Shown: positions 16,776 through 24,250 of the stretch, in pieces
Layout: each line of letters opens with the position of its first letter
Position numbering within the stretch: position 1 is the first letter of the stretch
Assembly (NCBI GenBank): GCA_026003335.1
Contig: BPHB01000002.1
Location: 744,001-808,000, forward strand
Length of the DNA stretch: 64,000 nucleotides
Direction of reading: 5' to 3'
From: Chitinophagales bacterium
Lineage (GTDB): Bacteria; Bacteroidota; Bacteroidia; Chitinophagales; CAIOSU01
The notes under the pieces: model-generated
What the model was told of the DNA's origin: nothing
Seen by the model: only the letters and a program-made list of their open reading frames with translations
Database searches by the model: none
Position numbers and translations under genes: made by a program

Positions 16776-17696
16776 TTAAAAATTGGCATATTCATCGGTA
16801 AGCATGATTTTACGCTGTACTTTCTGAAAGTCATGATCATAGTAAAATTCCTGCAGGAGGATAGCTACTTCCTCCGTAGTAGGAAACCGTGCCAGGAGGC
16901 TGAGATATGCCCAGCGAATCATGCCTTCATAAAACTCTCTGGAGCTGGTGAGAATACGAAGACAGTCACCCCTGTTTTGGCCATTCATTCCAAATAACAC
17001 CACGGACTTGTTGTTTTCCACCATGTCCCAGGCCGCATTAAATTCAGACTCCGTGGGGAAACGGTAAAACAGATTATCAAAAGTTGCCCGAATAAAATTG
17101 AATGTGTTCATGTTGATCTGGTCATACACGTAGTTATTGCACAACCGTTGAAAAACTTCATCTATCTGAAGGGTTCCCTGCATGTATGCATTTTTTATCT
17201 TCAGCACGTTTTCAAGTTTTTCTATTTCCAGAGCTGCTCTGCCTGAGCTGATGTAATTTCCTGGCGGAACGGTATCACCGTTCAGTGAATCAATCAGCAA
17301 TGTGCGCTCAAATTGGCTGATCCATTGCCTTATTTCGGCATCAGATTCCCCTTCCAGCACCCGTGCTTTGGCCATATCGTAAAACCTCTGATAATAGGCA
17401 TGTTTATAAGAAGTATCGCCCTCCAGCCATGCAGTATCGGTTTGCAGTTTTAAAATCATTGCGGCCCTAGCAGTACTGTCAAGTTGATGTTTTTTTAAAA
17501 AGGCCACTGCAGAATCCATTTCTGCATCTACTGGTTCACGTCCGATCAGATCAATAAACATGCGATTGACATAATTCTGAATTAGTACAGTAGGTACCTG
17601 ATTGGGGTTGGGCGGTTCGTTGCCGGTAATAAAATGCACATCCTTGCTGCATGCAACAAACAGCACCATTAGCATGAACACACAAAAGCGCTTCAT
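16776..17696 (-). CDS. Helical lipoprotein, DUF1549-like
   Basis: The 306-residue product begins with a lipoprotein signal (MKRFCVFMLMVLFVAC). The mature protein has YVNRMFIDLIGREPVDAEM, which resembles the DUF1549 signature of planctomycete cytochrome-associated proteins (V.r.f.DLlGR.Pt..E), and a second similar helix pair near the end (SLLARFPTTEEVAI). I base the family call on that local resemblance only; a profile search is needed. The ATG at 17696 is preferred to an in-frame TTG at 17717. It is the first gene of a run of six genes in one direction. No perfect promoter box was found upstream, though the region is AT-rich. Confidence 0.65.
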   Translation of the reverse strand: MKRFCVFMLMVLFVACSKDVHFITGNEPPNPNQVPTVLIQNYVNRMFIDLIGREPVDAEMDSAVAFLKKHQLDSTARAAMILKLQTDTAWLEGDTSYKHAYYQRFYDMAKARVLEGESDAEIRQWISQFERTLLIDSLNGDTVPPGNYISSGRAALEIEKLENVLKIKNAYMQGTLQIDEVFQRLCNNYVYDQINMNTFNFIRATFDNLFYRFPTESEFNAAWDMVENNKSVVLFGMNGQNRGDCLRILTSSREFYEGMIRWAYLSLLARFPTTEEVAILLQEFYYDHDFQKVQRKIMLTDEYANF

Positions 17697-17790
17697 CAGG
17701 GTCTTTTGTTTACACAATATAGTAAAACAAATAAACCACCCCGATAAGCATATTAAGTAAAACCCATCGGGAAAGGAAAGACATTTTTAA

Positions 17791-17811
17791 GCGGTTTCCG
17801 AAGAAAACCGC
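17791..17811 (-). terminator. Hairpin downstream of the ECF sigma operon
   Basis: GCGGTTT and AAACCGC form a perfect 7-bp stem with a 7-base loop, about 16 bases beyond the stop of the Spy-like gene. On the minus strand it is followed by TTAAAAATG rather than a clean T run, so termination may be weak. Confidence 0.4.
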
Positions 17812-17826
17812 ACCGCCCTGCCCCCT

Positions 17827-18270
17827 TTAGTCAGCCCTGTTGTGCATTTCACGAATCAGGCGAGCTTTAAACTCCTCTTCAGTCTTGTACAGCAAGGCTA
17901 CTTTTTTTATCGGCAGCAGCGACTTAAACTCAGCATGGTATTTTTTCATCAGATCGAGTTCCTTCTGACGAAGGATAATTTGATTATCTACCATTTCGGC
18001 AATCTGCTTGTCAGAAAGGCCTTCAAAGTCATCCCGATATTTTTTAAACTGCTCCCTTCTTATGCTTTTAAGGGAATCCAGGGCGCTGCGATATTCATTG
18101 TAAACGGGCCAGAAACGCTGCGCCTCTTCCCGGGTAAGGTTGAGCCGCTGTGTGATGTAAGAAATTCGTAGGGCCTCAATTTGCTCTTTCCGGTCTGCAG
18201 GACTTTTCTGTGGCTGGGCTTGTAAGACCCCCCACAAGATGCTAAGTAAAATGGCGGATACCGTTTTCAT
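17827..18270 (-). CDS. Spy/CpxP-like exported protein
   Basis: The 147-residue product has a signal peptide (MKTVSAILLSILWGVLQAQ) and a highly helical, charged body with LNLTREEAQRFWPVYNEYRS and several KK/EE-rich helices. Small proteins of this kind in Bacteroidota commonly sit behind an ECF sigma factor and an anti-sigma gene and resemble the LTxxQ envelope-stress chaperones Spy and CpxP. A periplasmic chaperone or stress-sensing role is inferred from that resemblance. Its start overlaps the previous stop by four bases (ATGA), supporting co-translation with the anti-sigma-like gene. Confidence 0.7.
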   Translation of the reverse strand: MKTVSAILLSILWGVLQAQPQKSPADRKEQIEALRISYITQRLNLTREEAQRFWPVYNEYRSALDSLKSIRREQFKKYRDDFEGLSDKQIAEMVDNQIILRQKELDLMKKYHAEFKSLLPIKKVALLYKTEEEFKARLIREMHNRAD

Positions 18271-18773
18271 AAAAATTCCTCCTCTATGTTATGTAATTCT
18301 GAGTTATTTATTAAATAATCGGTTATATCGTCCGTAGAAATGTTGTCTGCCACATCCCAGCTGACACCAGCTGAAAAGGCATTGTAAGCGGTAAGATCAG
18401 ATTCATCAGCTACTTCCATCACATATGCGTCAAGATCAGCTGTTGGCACTGCAGCCAGGCGCTGGGCAAAATCAATCTGCGCAGAGTCAGAGATATGTTT
18501 CAGGTTAATGCCGGCTACAATTAAAAGCAAAGCCACGGCAACCGGCACGGCATATCGCGGTTGGAAGATGAGAGAAAAGAGATTGCTAAGCCCTATTTCC
18601 AATTTTTCAGTCCAGGGTTGAGAAAGCTGGTGGGCTTTAATCTTTTTCAGAGTTTGTTCCGGCAAAGTGTGAAAATATCCTTCCGGAACACTGAAGGGGT
18701 TGCTGTGTCGGATTTGCGCCAGACGGGGAGCGAGCTCACGCAGTTCTTTTTTTATTTCTTCGCGGTTATCCAT
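18267..18773 (-). CDS. Putative anti-sigma factor (single-pass membrane protein)
   Basis: The 168-residue protein has a soluble N-terminus with NPFSVPEGYFHTLPEQTL, a motif frequent in Bacteroidota proteins encoded beside ECF sigma factors, then one membrane segment (about residues 73-91, AVPVAVALLLIVAGINL) and an acidic C-terminus. The topology N-in with a short outer tail fits a membrane anti-sigma or sigma-regulatory protein, but there is no recognisable zinc-binding anti-sigma motif. The call rests on gene order: directly after the sigma factor and overlapping the Spy-like gene. Confidence 0.6.
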   Translation of the reverse strand: MDNREEIKKELRELAPRLAQIRHSNPFSVPEGYFHTLPEQTLKKIKAHQLSQPWTEKLEIGLSNLFSLIFQPRYAVPVAVALLLIVAGINLKHISDSAQIDFAQRLAAVPTADLDAYVMEVADESDLTAYNAFSAGVSWDVADNISTDDITDYLINNSELHNIEEEFL

Positions 18774-18810
18774 ATAATCATGCTGTTGGATGTCATCAGG
18801 TAAAGAAGGT

Positions 18811-19434
18811 TTAATCTTCCGTTAAAAAAGATTCTATTTTTTTTAAAGCATGATGATAGGAGGCCTTTAGCGCCCCTACCGAAGTCCCAAGCATTTCACT
18901 CATTTGCTCATAGGAAAGCTCATCGTAATAGCGCATCACAAACACTGCTTTTTGTTTTGGGGGCAAAGAGGCAATAGCCCGCTGCAGTTTCTCCTGCATT
19001 TCACTGCTGTTGAAATAGACGTCAGCCTTTAACTGCTGGACCACAAAACTTTCCTCGTCATCCAGAGAGATGGCTGCTTTGCGCTTTCTTCGCTTGAGGA
19101 AAGTAAGCGTTTCATTTATGGCTATACGATAAAGCCAGGTATACAACTGCGACTGTTCCTGAAATCGATCCAGATTATTCCATACTTTAATGAATACGTT
19201 CTGCAGCACATCATCGGCATCTTCATGGACTATCACCATTCTGCGGATAACCCAGTATAGGCGCTGCTGGTATTTATGCATGAGCATCTTTAATCCCTCT
19301 TCCCGTGTAGCCTGATTTTTAAAGGTTGAGAGAATATGCGAATCACTGACTTCCACGTTATTTCCAGAAGAAATGTTTATGTAATTGAAATGCTGTTTCT
19401 TCGCGGTGGTTTCTGCTGCAGGGGCAGAAACCAT
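18811..19434 (-). CDS. ECF-family RNA polymerase sigma factor
   Basis: The protein of about 207 residues has region 2 (YQQRLYWVIRRMVI through DADDVLQNVFIKVWNNLD and LYTWLYRIAINETLTFL), a basic linker (KRRKRK), and region 4 (LPPKQKAVFVMRYYDELSYEQMSEML then SVGALKASYHHALKKI), the standard two-domain layout of extracytoplasmic-function sigma factors. ATG 19434 lies 13 bases after the transketolase stop and is preferred to a TTG at 19461 inside it. The N-terminal 40 residues are a low-complexity leader. The three genes sigma, anti-sigma-like and Spy-like form an envelope-response set attached to the end of the transketolase/vWA transcript. Confidence 0.9.
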   Translation of the reverse strand: MVSAPAAETTAKKQHFNYINISSGNNVEVSDSHILSTFKNQATREEGLKMLMHKYQQRLYWVIRRMVIVHEDADDVLQNVFIKVWNNLDRFQEQSQLYTWLYRIAINETLTFLKRRKRKAAISLDDEESFVVQQLKADVYFNSSEMQEKLQRAIASLPPKQKAVFVMRYYDELSYEQMSEMLGTSVGALKASYHHALKKIESFLTED

Positions 19435-19447
19435 CGGTGCACGGTTG

Positions 19448-20404
19448 TTACTTCCTTGCAATTACCCGGAGAGCCGCCTCCACAATGTCAGGAGTATCTA
19501 AATGATATTTTTTCAGAAGCTCTTCTGGCTTGCCGCTCTCCCCGAACGAGTCGTTAACGGCCACCATTTCCACAGGAGCAGGGTATTTCCTTGCTAAAAG
19601 CTGTGCTATACTGTCACCCAAACCGCCATTGCGCTGATGTTCTTCGGCAGTTACCACACAGCGGGTTTTCCCGACAGAATTTAGTACGGCCTCTTCATCC
19701 AGGGGCTTAATGGTGTGAATGTTGATGACTTCCGTGCTGAATCCTTTTTGCGCAAGCTCATCGGCAGCCAGTAAGGCTTTCCACACAAGGTGACCTGTGG
19801 CAAAAAGGCTCACGTCATAACCTTCCTTCAGCAGCAGGGCTTTTCCGATTTCAAAGTTCTGGTCTGCAGGAGTAAAATTAGGCACCTTGGGGCGGCCAAA
19901 ACGGAGGTACACCGGCCCTTCCCAGTCGGCAATGGCAATGGTTGCCGCCCGTGTCTGATTATAGTCACAGGGATTTATAACAGTCAGATTCGGAAGCATC
20001 TTCATCATTCCGATGTCTTCCAGGATTTGATGTGTGGCTCCGTCTTCACCAAGAGTGAGGCCGGCATGGGAGGCGCATATTTTTACATTTTTACCCGAGT
20101 AGGCTACAGACTGACGTATTTGGTCATACACTCGTCCGGTTGCAAAATTGGCAAAGGTGCAGGCAAAGGGTATCTTGCCGCCAATGGTCAGACCGGCTGC
20201 AATACCTATCATATTTGCCTCGGCTACTCCAGTTTGAAAAAAGCGGTCAGGAAACTCCTTAATAAAATCATTCAACTTCAGAGAGCCGCTCAGGTCAGCA
20301 CACAGAGCCACCACATCGGGGTTTTTCCTGCCCAACTCCAATATGCCCGCTCCGAAACCTGCACGGGTCTCTTTTTTTTCTATATCCGTCATCTGCCTGA
20401 TCAT
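19448..20404 (-). CDS. Transketolase, C-terminal half
   Basis: The 318-residue product holds the pyrimidine-binding and C-terminal domains of transketolase: MTDIEKKETRAGFGAGI, TGVAEANMIGIAAGLTIGG with the catalytic Glu, ASHAGLTLGEDGATHQ, VYLRFGRPKVP, and a C-terminal fold with VVTAEEHQRNGGLG. Together with the half at 23265-24110 it makes the two-subunit thiamine diphosphate enzyme that moves two-carbon units between sugar phosphates in the pentose phosphate pathway. Split transketolases normally have adjacent genes; here two vWA genes lie between them. The start ATG is three bases after the stop of the vWA gene. Confidence 0.93.
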   Translation of the reverse strand: MIRQMTDIEKKETRAGFGAGILELGRKNPDVVALCADLSGSLKLNDFIKEFPDRFFQTGVAEANMIGIAAGLTIGGKIPFACTFANFATGRVYDQIRQSVAYSGKNVKICASHAGLTLGEDGATHQILEDIGMMKMLPNLTVINPCDYNQTRAATIAIADWEGPVYLRFGRPKVPNFTPADQNFEIGKALLLKEGYDVSLFATGHLVWKALLAADELAQKGFSTEVINIHTIKPLDEEAVLNSVGKTRCVVTAEEHQRNGGLGDSIAQLLARKYPAPVEMVAVNDSFGESGKPEELLKKYHLDTPDIVEAALRVIARK

Positions 20405-20407
20405 CGT

Positions 20408-21802
20408 TTATAAGTTTAAGGAAATAGATTCGCCCGAAATTATTTTAAATTCAATCGTTTTGCTATTGTGCATGCTTTTGGAATGTCGGGGGCGGTAAAC
20501 GATCATATAGGAGCCGGGCGATAAGGCTAGCAATTCTGACTTCGTATCCCCGTTAAGCTCGTAAATTTTTTCAAGCCTGCCATTTTTTATCTGAAATATC
20601 CCTCCCTGCACGGCATATTTCTTTATCACACTTGCAATACCCGGGGTGGGCAATTCAATGGTAGTTGTTCTGTAAGGCGATATATCTACATCCCGTATAT
20701 AGGTGGGCGGAAGAGTCAGAATCTCCAGATCGTAGCGCCCGATAAGATATTTCTCATTCGTATTAAAATCCTGCACATTGATCAGAGAGCCGTCTTTTCC
20801 GCGCACCATACATTTGATTTTATTATTCAGATCGTTGCTGATGGTTTTTCCCTTTAAGAGCACTTCCAGATTACCCTGAGGGGCATCTATTTTAACAACA
20901 TTATGCTTTTGTTTTACAAGAGTGACTTCAGATTGCCGCACAGGCGGAAGTGTATGTACAGTGATAGTGTAGTCGGTAACCGGATCAACAAACAGGGTGT
21001 CGGGTCTGCCCCGTGCATCCAGGGTATGATAAAAATCATACTTACGCAGGTGATTGGGGATGCTGTAGAAGGTCATATTTACATCGGTTTCCAGCGGGTT
21101 TTTCTCCCCGTCCAGTAATTCAACCTGGCAGGTTGTTTTAATCAGAATGCGGGAAACAATGTTGCGCAATGTTTGACGCAGAGAAACCGCATCTTCGGTC
21201 TGAAAATATGACCCGATACAATCAAAGGCGCTGGCTGCTTTTTCTTCCACACCGATACCGATAACGAAATGTTTCATTACAATTTTTCTTTCTTCCAGCA
21301 GACGGGCAACAGCACAGGGATCACCCCCACAGGACTCTTCTCCATCAGTCATCAGAATGATTATGTTTCTGGCTTTATTATCAGGAAAATCGTAGGCCGC
21401 CCGCTCCAGGGAATAGGCTATGGGGGTTACTCCGCGCGGATTGAGGGTGTTTAGCTTGTTCCGGATATATTTTCCACTGGATAGACTAAAGCCCACCTCC
21501 AGTTGTGTGTCTTTACAGTTTTTTTCCGTAAGGGGTGACTGGTGGCCGTAAACCCGCAAGGCCAGCTCCACATCATCCCGCTTATCCAGCGAGTCAATGA
21601 TATCAATAAGGATGGAGCGGGCCGAATTCCACCGGGTTTCCTGACTACCGGGGCCCCAGCGCGCATGCATGCTGCCGGAGGCATCCAGTAAGAAAAGAAT
21701 GCGTGTCCTTTGTTTAAACGGGTCTGTTGCCTGAGTCCGTGCCTGTTGCGGAGAACCGCTTAAAACCATTAGCAGCGCTATAATATATTTTGCCGCTTTC
21801 AA
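20408..21802 (-). CDS. Exported von Willebrand factor A domain protein (copy 1)
   Basis: The 464-residue protein has a signal peptide and a vWA domain (about 32-220) with an intact metal-ion-dependent adhesion site: DASGS, the Thr in RGVTPIAYS and the Asp in LMTDGEESCGGD. Two conserved Cys pairs lie in the domain. The C-terminal half is beta-rich with QDFNTNEKYLIGRYDLEILTLPP and a final SPGSYMIVYRPRHS. It is a close relative of the next gene upstream (QDFNTARRYLTGTYHLEILTLPR), with which it overlaps by four bases, so the two arose by tandem duplication. vWA domains bind protein ligands; the partner is unknown. Neither copy shows a clear T9SS domain. Confidence 0.88.
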   Translation of the reverse strand: MKAAKYIIALLMVLSGSPQQARTQATDPFKQRTRILFLLDASGSMHARWGPGSQETRWNSARSILIDIIDSLDKRDDVELALRVYGHQSPLTEKNCKDTQLEVGFSLSSGKYIRNKLNTLNPRGVTPIAYSLERAAYDFPDNKARNIIILMTDGEESCGGDPCAVARLLEERKIVMKHFVIGIGVEEKAASAFDCIGSYFQTEDAVSLRQTLRNIVSRILIKTTCQVELLDGEKNPLETDVNMTFYSIPNHLRKYDFYHTLDARGRPDTLFVDPVTDYTITVHTLPPVRQSEVTLVKQKHNVVKIDAPQGNLEVLLKGKTISNDLNNKIKCMVRGKDGSLINVQDFNTNEKYLIGRYDLEILTLPPTYIRDVDISPYRTTTIELPTPGIASVIKKYAVQGGIFQIKNGRLEKIYELNGDTKSELLALSPGSYMIVYRPRHSKSMHNSKTIEFKIISGESISLNL

Positions 21803-23202
21803 AGGTTCAGGGTTTTTGTTTGTCCCGAAATAATTTCAAAATCCATAGTGCGGGTATCGGCTGATGTCCTGCGGTTATTCAGCCGATATACCAGCATATA
21901 TTTCCCCGGCTGCAGAAGCAGGACCTGACGCGATTGTATCTTTTTGAATTCATATACCCTTTCCAGATCGGTACCTTTTTGTACGTAAATGCTGGCAATA
22001 CCTCCGCTCATGGTACTCAGGGACAGTACCCCCGGACTCTCCACGATAATTTCTTTTTCTATCCCCTGCACGATTTCTATTTCCTGTACAATTCTCGGTA
22101 GCGTGAGGATTTCAAGATGATAGGTTCCGGTAAGGTATCTCCGTGCGGTATTGAAATCCTGTACTATCAGGATTCCGCTTTCTCCTTTGCGTCTTACCAC
22201 GCATTGAAGCGGAGTGGTTCTCTTGAATGTGCCGCTTTCCGTCAACCGGAGAATACCCTGAGGCACATCCACCGCGATGATGTTATGCGTTCCGGCTACC
22301 AATTCAATTTCCTTTTTCATAACCGGGGGCACCGAATGTACTATCAGGTCGTACTTCCCGGCAGGATTTAATATCAGGGTATCGGGCAATCCCCGCTCGT
22401 TTAGTGCATGCACAAAATTATACAGTACCTTTCCGCTATAGGAATCATAAAGACTGACCTCAATATTGGTCTCTACAGGCTTACCAAACTGATTGAGAAG
22501 ATTTATCTGAGCCGTTGTCGGATTCAATGACTGGGTAATAGCCGTGTGCATAGCATTGTCAAAGGAAGTTATATTCGTGACATCATAAAATTTACCTGCA
22601 CAGTCAAAAAAGTTGAGCTTGTCCCTGGGCAGGTTCAGACCGATAATATGGGGTTTGAGAAAAATTTTCCTTTGCTGAAAAGCAGCCCCCACGGCACACA
22701 CATCACCTCCGCAGGTTTCAATGCCGTCTGAAATCAGGACAATCACGTTCTTGGCTGACGGATCAGGAGGGAAATCATTTGCAGCTTTCTCCAATGCGTA
22801 GGCAATAGCTGTCCATCCCTGGGGGGTAATTCTGGATAAAACGGCCTGTATGGAGGCAGAAGAGTTTTTGCCGAATGGCACTTCCAGCCGACTATCTTCA
22901 CAGTTTCTTGCCAAAGGAGGGTGTTGATGTCCGAAAACACGTACGGCCGTCTCCACGTTAGAATTTATTGACAGCAGGCTATCCAGATACTTGCCGACAA
23001 TCCTTTTAGCGAGCTCAAATTTCGGCATGCTATCCATCCATTCTCTCATGCTGCCGGAGCCGTCTATCACGAAGAGGATGCGGGTTATTTTGGGTTCGTA
23101 CCGATCAGCGTATTGCGCCTGCACAAAGTGGGACTGTATGCATAAAGCGCATACAAGGATAACACTTGCCCACTGTCCCGAATAATGTGTTACGGTTTGC
23201 AA
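21799..23202 (-). CDS. Exported von Willebrand factor A domain protein (copy 2)
   Basis: The 467-residue paralogue of the gene at 20408-21802 has a signal peptide (WASVILVCALCIQSHFVQAQ), a vWA domain with DGSGS, the Thr in QGWTAIAYA and the Asp in LISDGIETCGGD, and the same beta-rich C-terminal half ending in MDFEIISGQTKTLNL. The predicted start is a TTG at 23202; no ATG precedes the signal peptide, and the frame stays open upstream towards the transketolase stop, so the true start is uncertain. A metal-dependent ligand-binding role in the periplasm or outside the outer membrane is inferred. Confidence 0.85.
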   Translation of the reverse strand: MQTVTHYSGQWASVILVCALCIQSHFVQAQYADRYEPKITRILFVIDGSGSMREWMDSMPKFELAKRIVGKYLDSLLSINSNVETAVRVFGHQHPPLARNCEDSRLEVPFGKNSSASIQAVLSRITPQGWTAIAYALEKAANDFPPDPSAKNVIVLISDGIETCGGDVCAVGAAFQQRKIFLKPHIIGLNLPRDKLNFFDCAGKFYDVTNITSFDNAMHTAITQSLNPTTAQINLLNQFGKPVETNIEVSLYDSYSGKVLYNFVHALNERGLPDTLILNPAGKYDLIVHSVPPVMKKEIELVAGTHNIIAVDVPQGILRLTESGTFKRTTPLQCVVRRKGESGILIVQDFNTARRYLTGTYHLEILTLPRIVQEIEIVQGIEKEIIVESPGVLSLSTMSGGIASIYVQKGTDLERVYEFKKIQSRQVLLLQPGKYMLVYRLNNRRTSADTRTMDFEIISGQTKTLNL

Positions 23203-23264
23203 TACTTCAAGTAAACGTAAGATACAAATTACAATTTTTACGCCCTTTTCGGAAAACTCATCAT

Positions 23265-24110
23265 TCAGTAGTCTCCAAGTGTTTCCGGCAGCTGTGCCAA
23301 TGCCCGCTCGGTCTGGCTGTCATCCGGAGCAACGCCATGCCAGTGATAATCATTTTCCATGAAATCAACTCCCTTACCCATAACGGTTTTCATGAGTATC
23401 ATGAGCGGTTTGCCTTTTCCGGTCATTGTGCGTGCCCTCTCCAGAGTATGTAATACTTCCTGCAGGTTGTTTCCGTCCTTTAGTAAAAGCACTTCCCAGC
23501 CAAAAGCTTTCCATTTGGCCGGCAGATCACCCAGAGAAAGCACTTTTTCATTGGGCCCGTCAATCTGCATGCCGTTCCAGTCCAAGGCAGCAATAAGGTT
23601 GTCCACTTTATGATGGGCCGCAAACATCGCTGCCTCCCATATCTGTCCTTCCTGTATTTCTCCGTCACCATGCAGCGAATACACCAGCCTCTCATCGCCA
23701 TTGAGTTTTTTGGCCAGTGCTGCGCCTATGGCAACGGATAGACCCTGACCCAGCGAGCCGGTAGCAATGCGCACACCCGGCAAATGCTCGGCAGTGGCTG
23801 GATGTCCCTGCAAACGCGAATTAATTTTCCTGAAAGTGCTTAATTCTTTTATATCAAAATAGCCACTGCGTGCCAATACGCTATACCATGCCGCGCAAAT
23901 ATGACCGTTGGAAAGAAAAAACAGATCCTCCCCCACCCCATCCATATGGAAAGAGGGGTTGTGTTTCATTACCCGGAAATACAGCGCCACCAGATATTCC
24001 GTGCATCCCAATGCACCGCCCGGGTGACCGCTTTGCGCTCCATGTGTCATGCGGATGACATCCCTCCTGACCTGAGCGGCTATATTCTCCAATTGACGGA
24101 TATCTGTCAT
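23265..24110 (-). CDS. Transketolase, N-terminal half
   Basis: The 281-residue product is the thiamine diphosphate-binding half of transketolase, with SGHPGGALGCTEYLV, GHICAAWYSVLARSG, GSLGQGLSVAIGAAL and the diphosphate motif HGDGEIQEGQIWEAA ending in DWN. It is the first gene of a run that continues through two vWA genes to the C-terminal half at 19448-20404. A perfect minus-strand TATCTTTG box at 24137-24144 lies about 27 bases before the ATG. About 60 bases separate it from the first vWA gene. Confidence 0.93.
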   Translation of the reverse strand: MTDIRQLENIAAQVRRDVIRMTHGAQSGHPGGALGCTEYLVALYFRVMKHNPSFHMDGVGEDLFFLSNGHICAAWYSVLARSGYFDIKELSTFRKINSRLQGHPATAEHLPGVRIATGSLGQGLSVAIGAALAKKLNGDERLVYSLHGDGEIQEGQIWEAAMFAAHHKVDNLIAALDWNGMQIDGPNEKVLSLGDLPAKWKAFGWEVLLLKDGNNLQEVLHTLERARTMTGKGKPLMILMKTVMGKGVDFMENDYHWHGVAPDDSQTERALAQLPETLGDY

Positions 24111-24136
24111 GGGCTGCAGTATTGTTTTTCTGTGTC

Positions 24137-24144
24137 CAAAGATA
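24137..24144 (-). promoter_or_regulatory. Bacteroidota -7 promoter box (TATCTTTG)
   Basis: The minus strand reads TATCTTTG, a perfect TAnnTTTG element, 27 bases upstream of the transketolase N-half start. It would drive the transketolase/vWA/sigma run. No good -33 element was found. Confidence 0.5.
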
Positions 24145-24250
24145 ACAAGATTACCTGCTGTTTCAGGAAAGAGAGATATATCCCCAAGGATCTGCCAGGC
24201 ACTTTCAGGGCTCTCGCCATCAGCCTACCGATTTATTAACTTTACCCCTG

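Noticed and set aside
24111-24250. Possible cobalamin riboswitch before icmF
   Set aside because: The 140-base gap lacks the conserved B12-box and any matching stem set.
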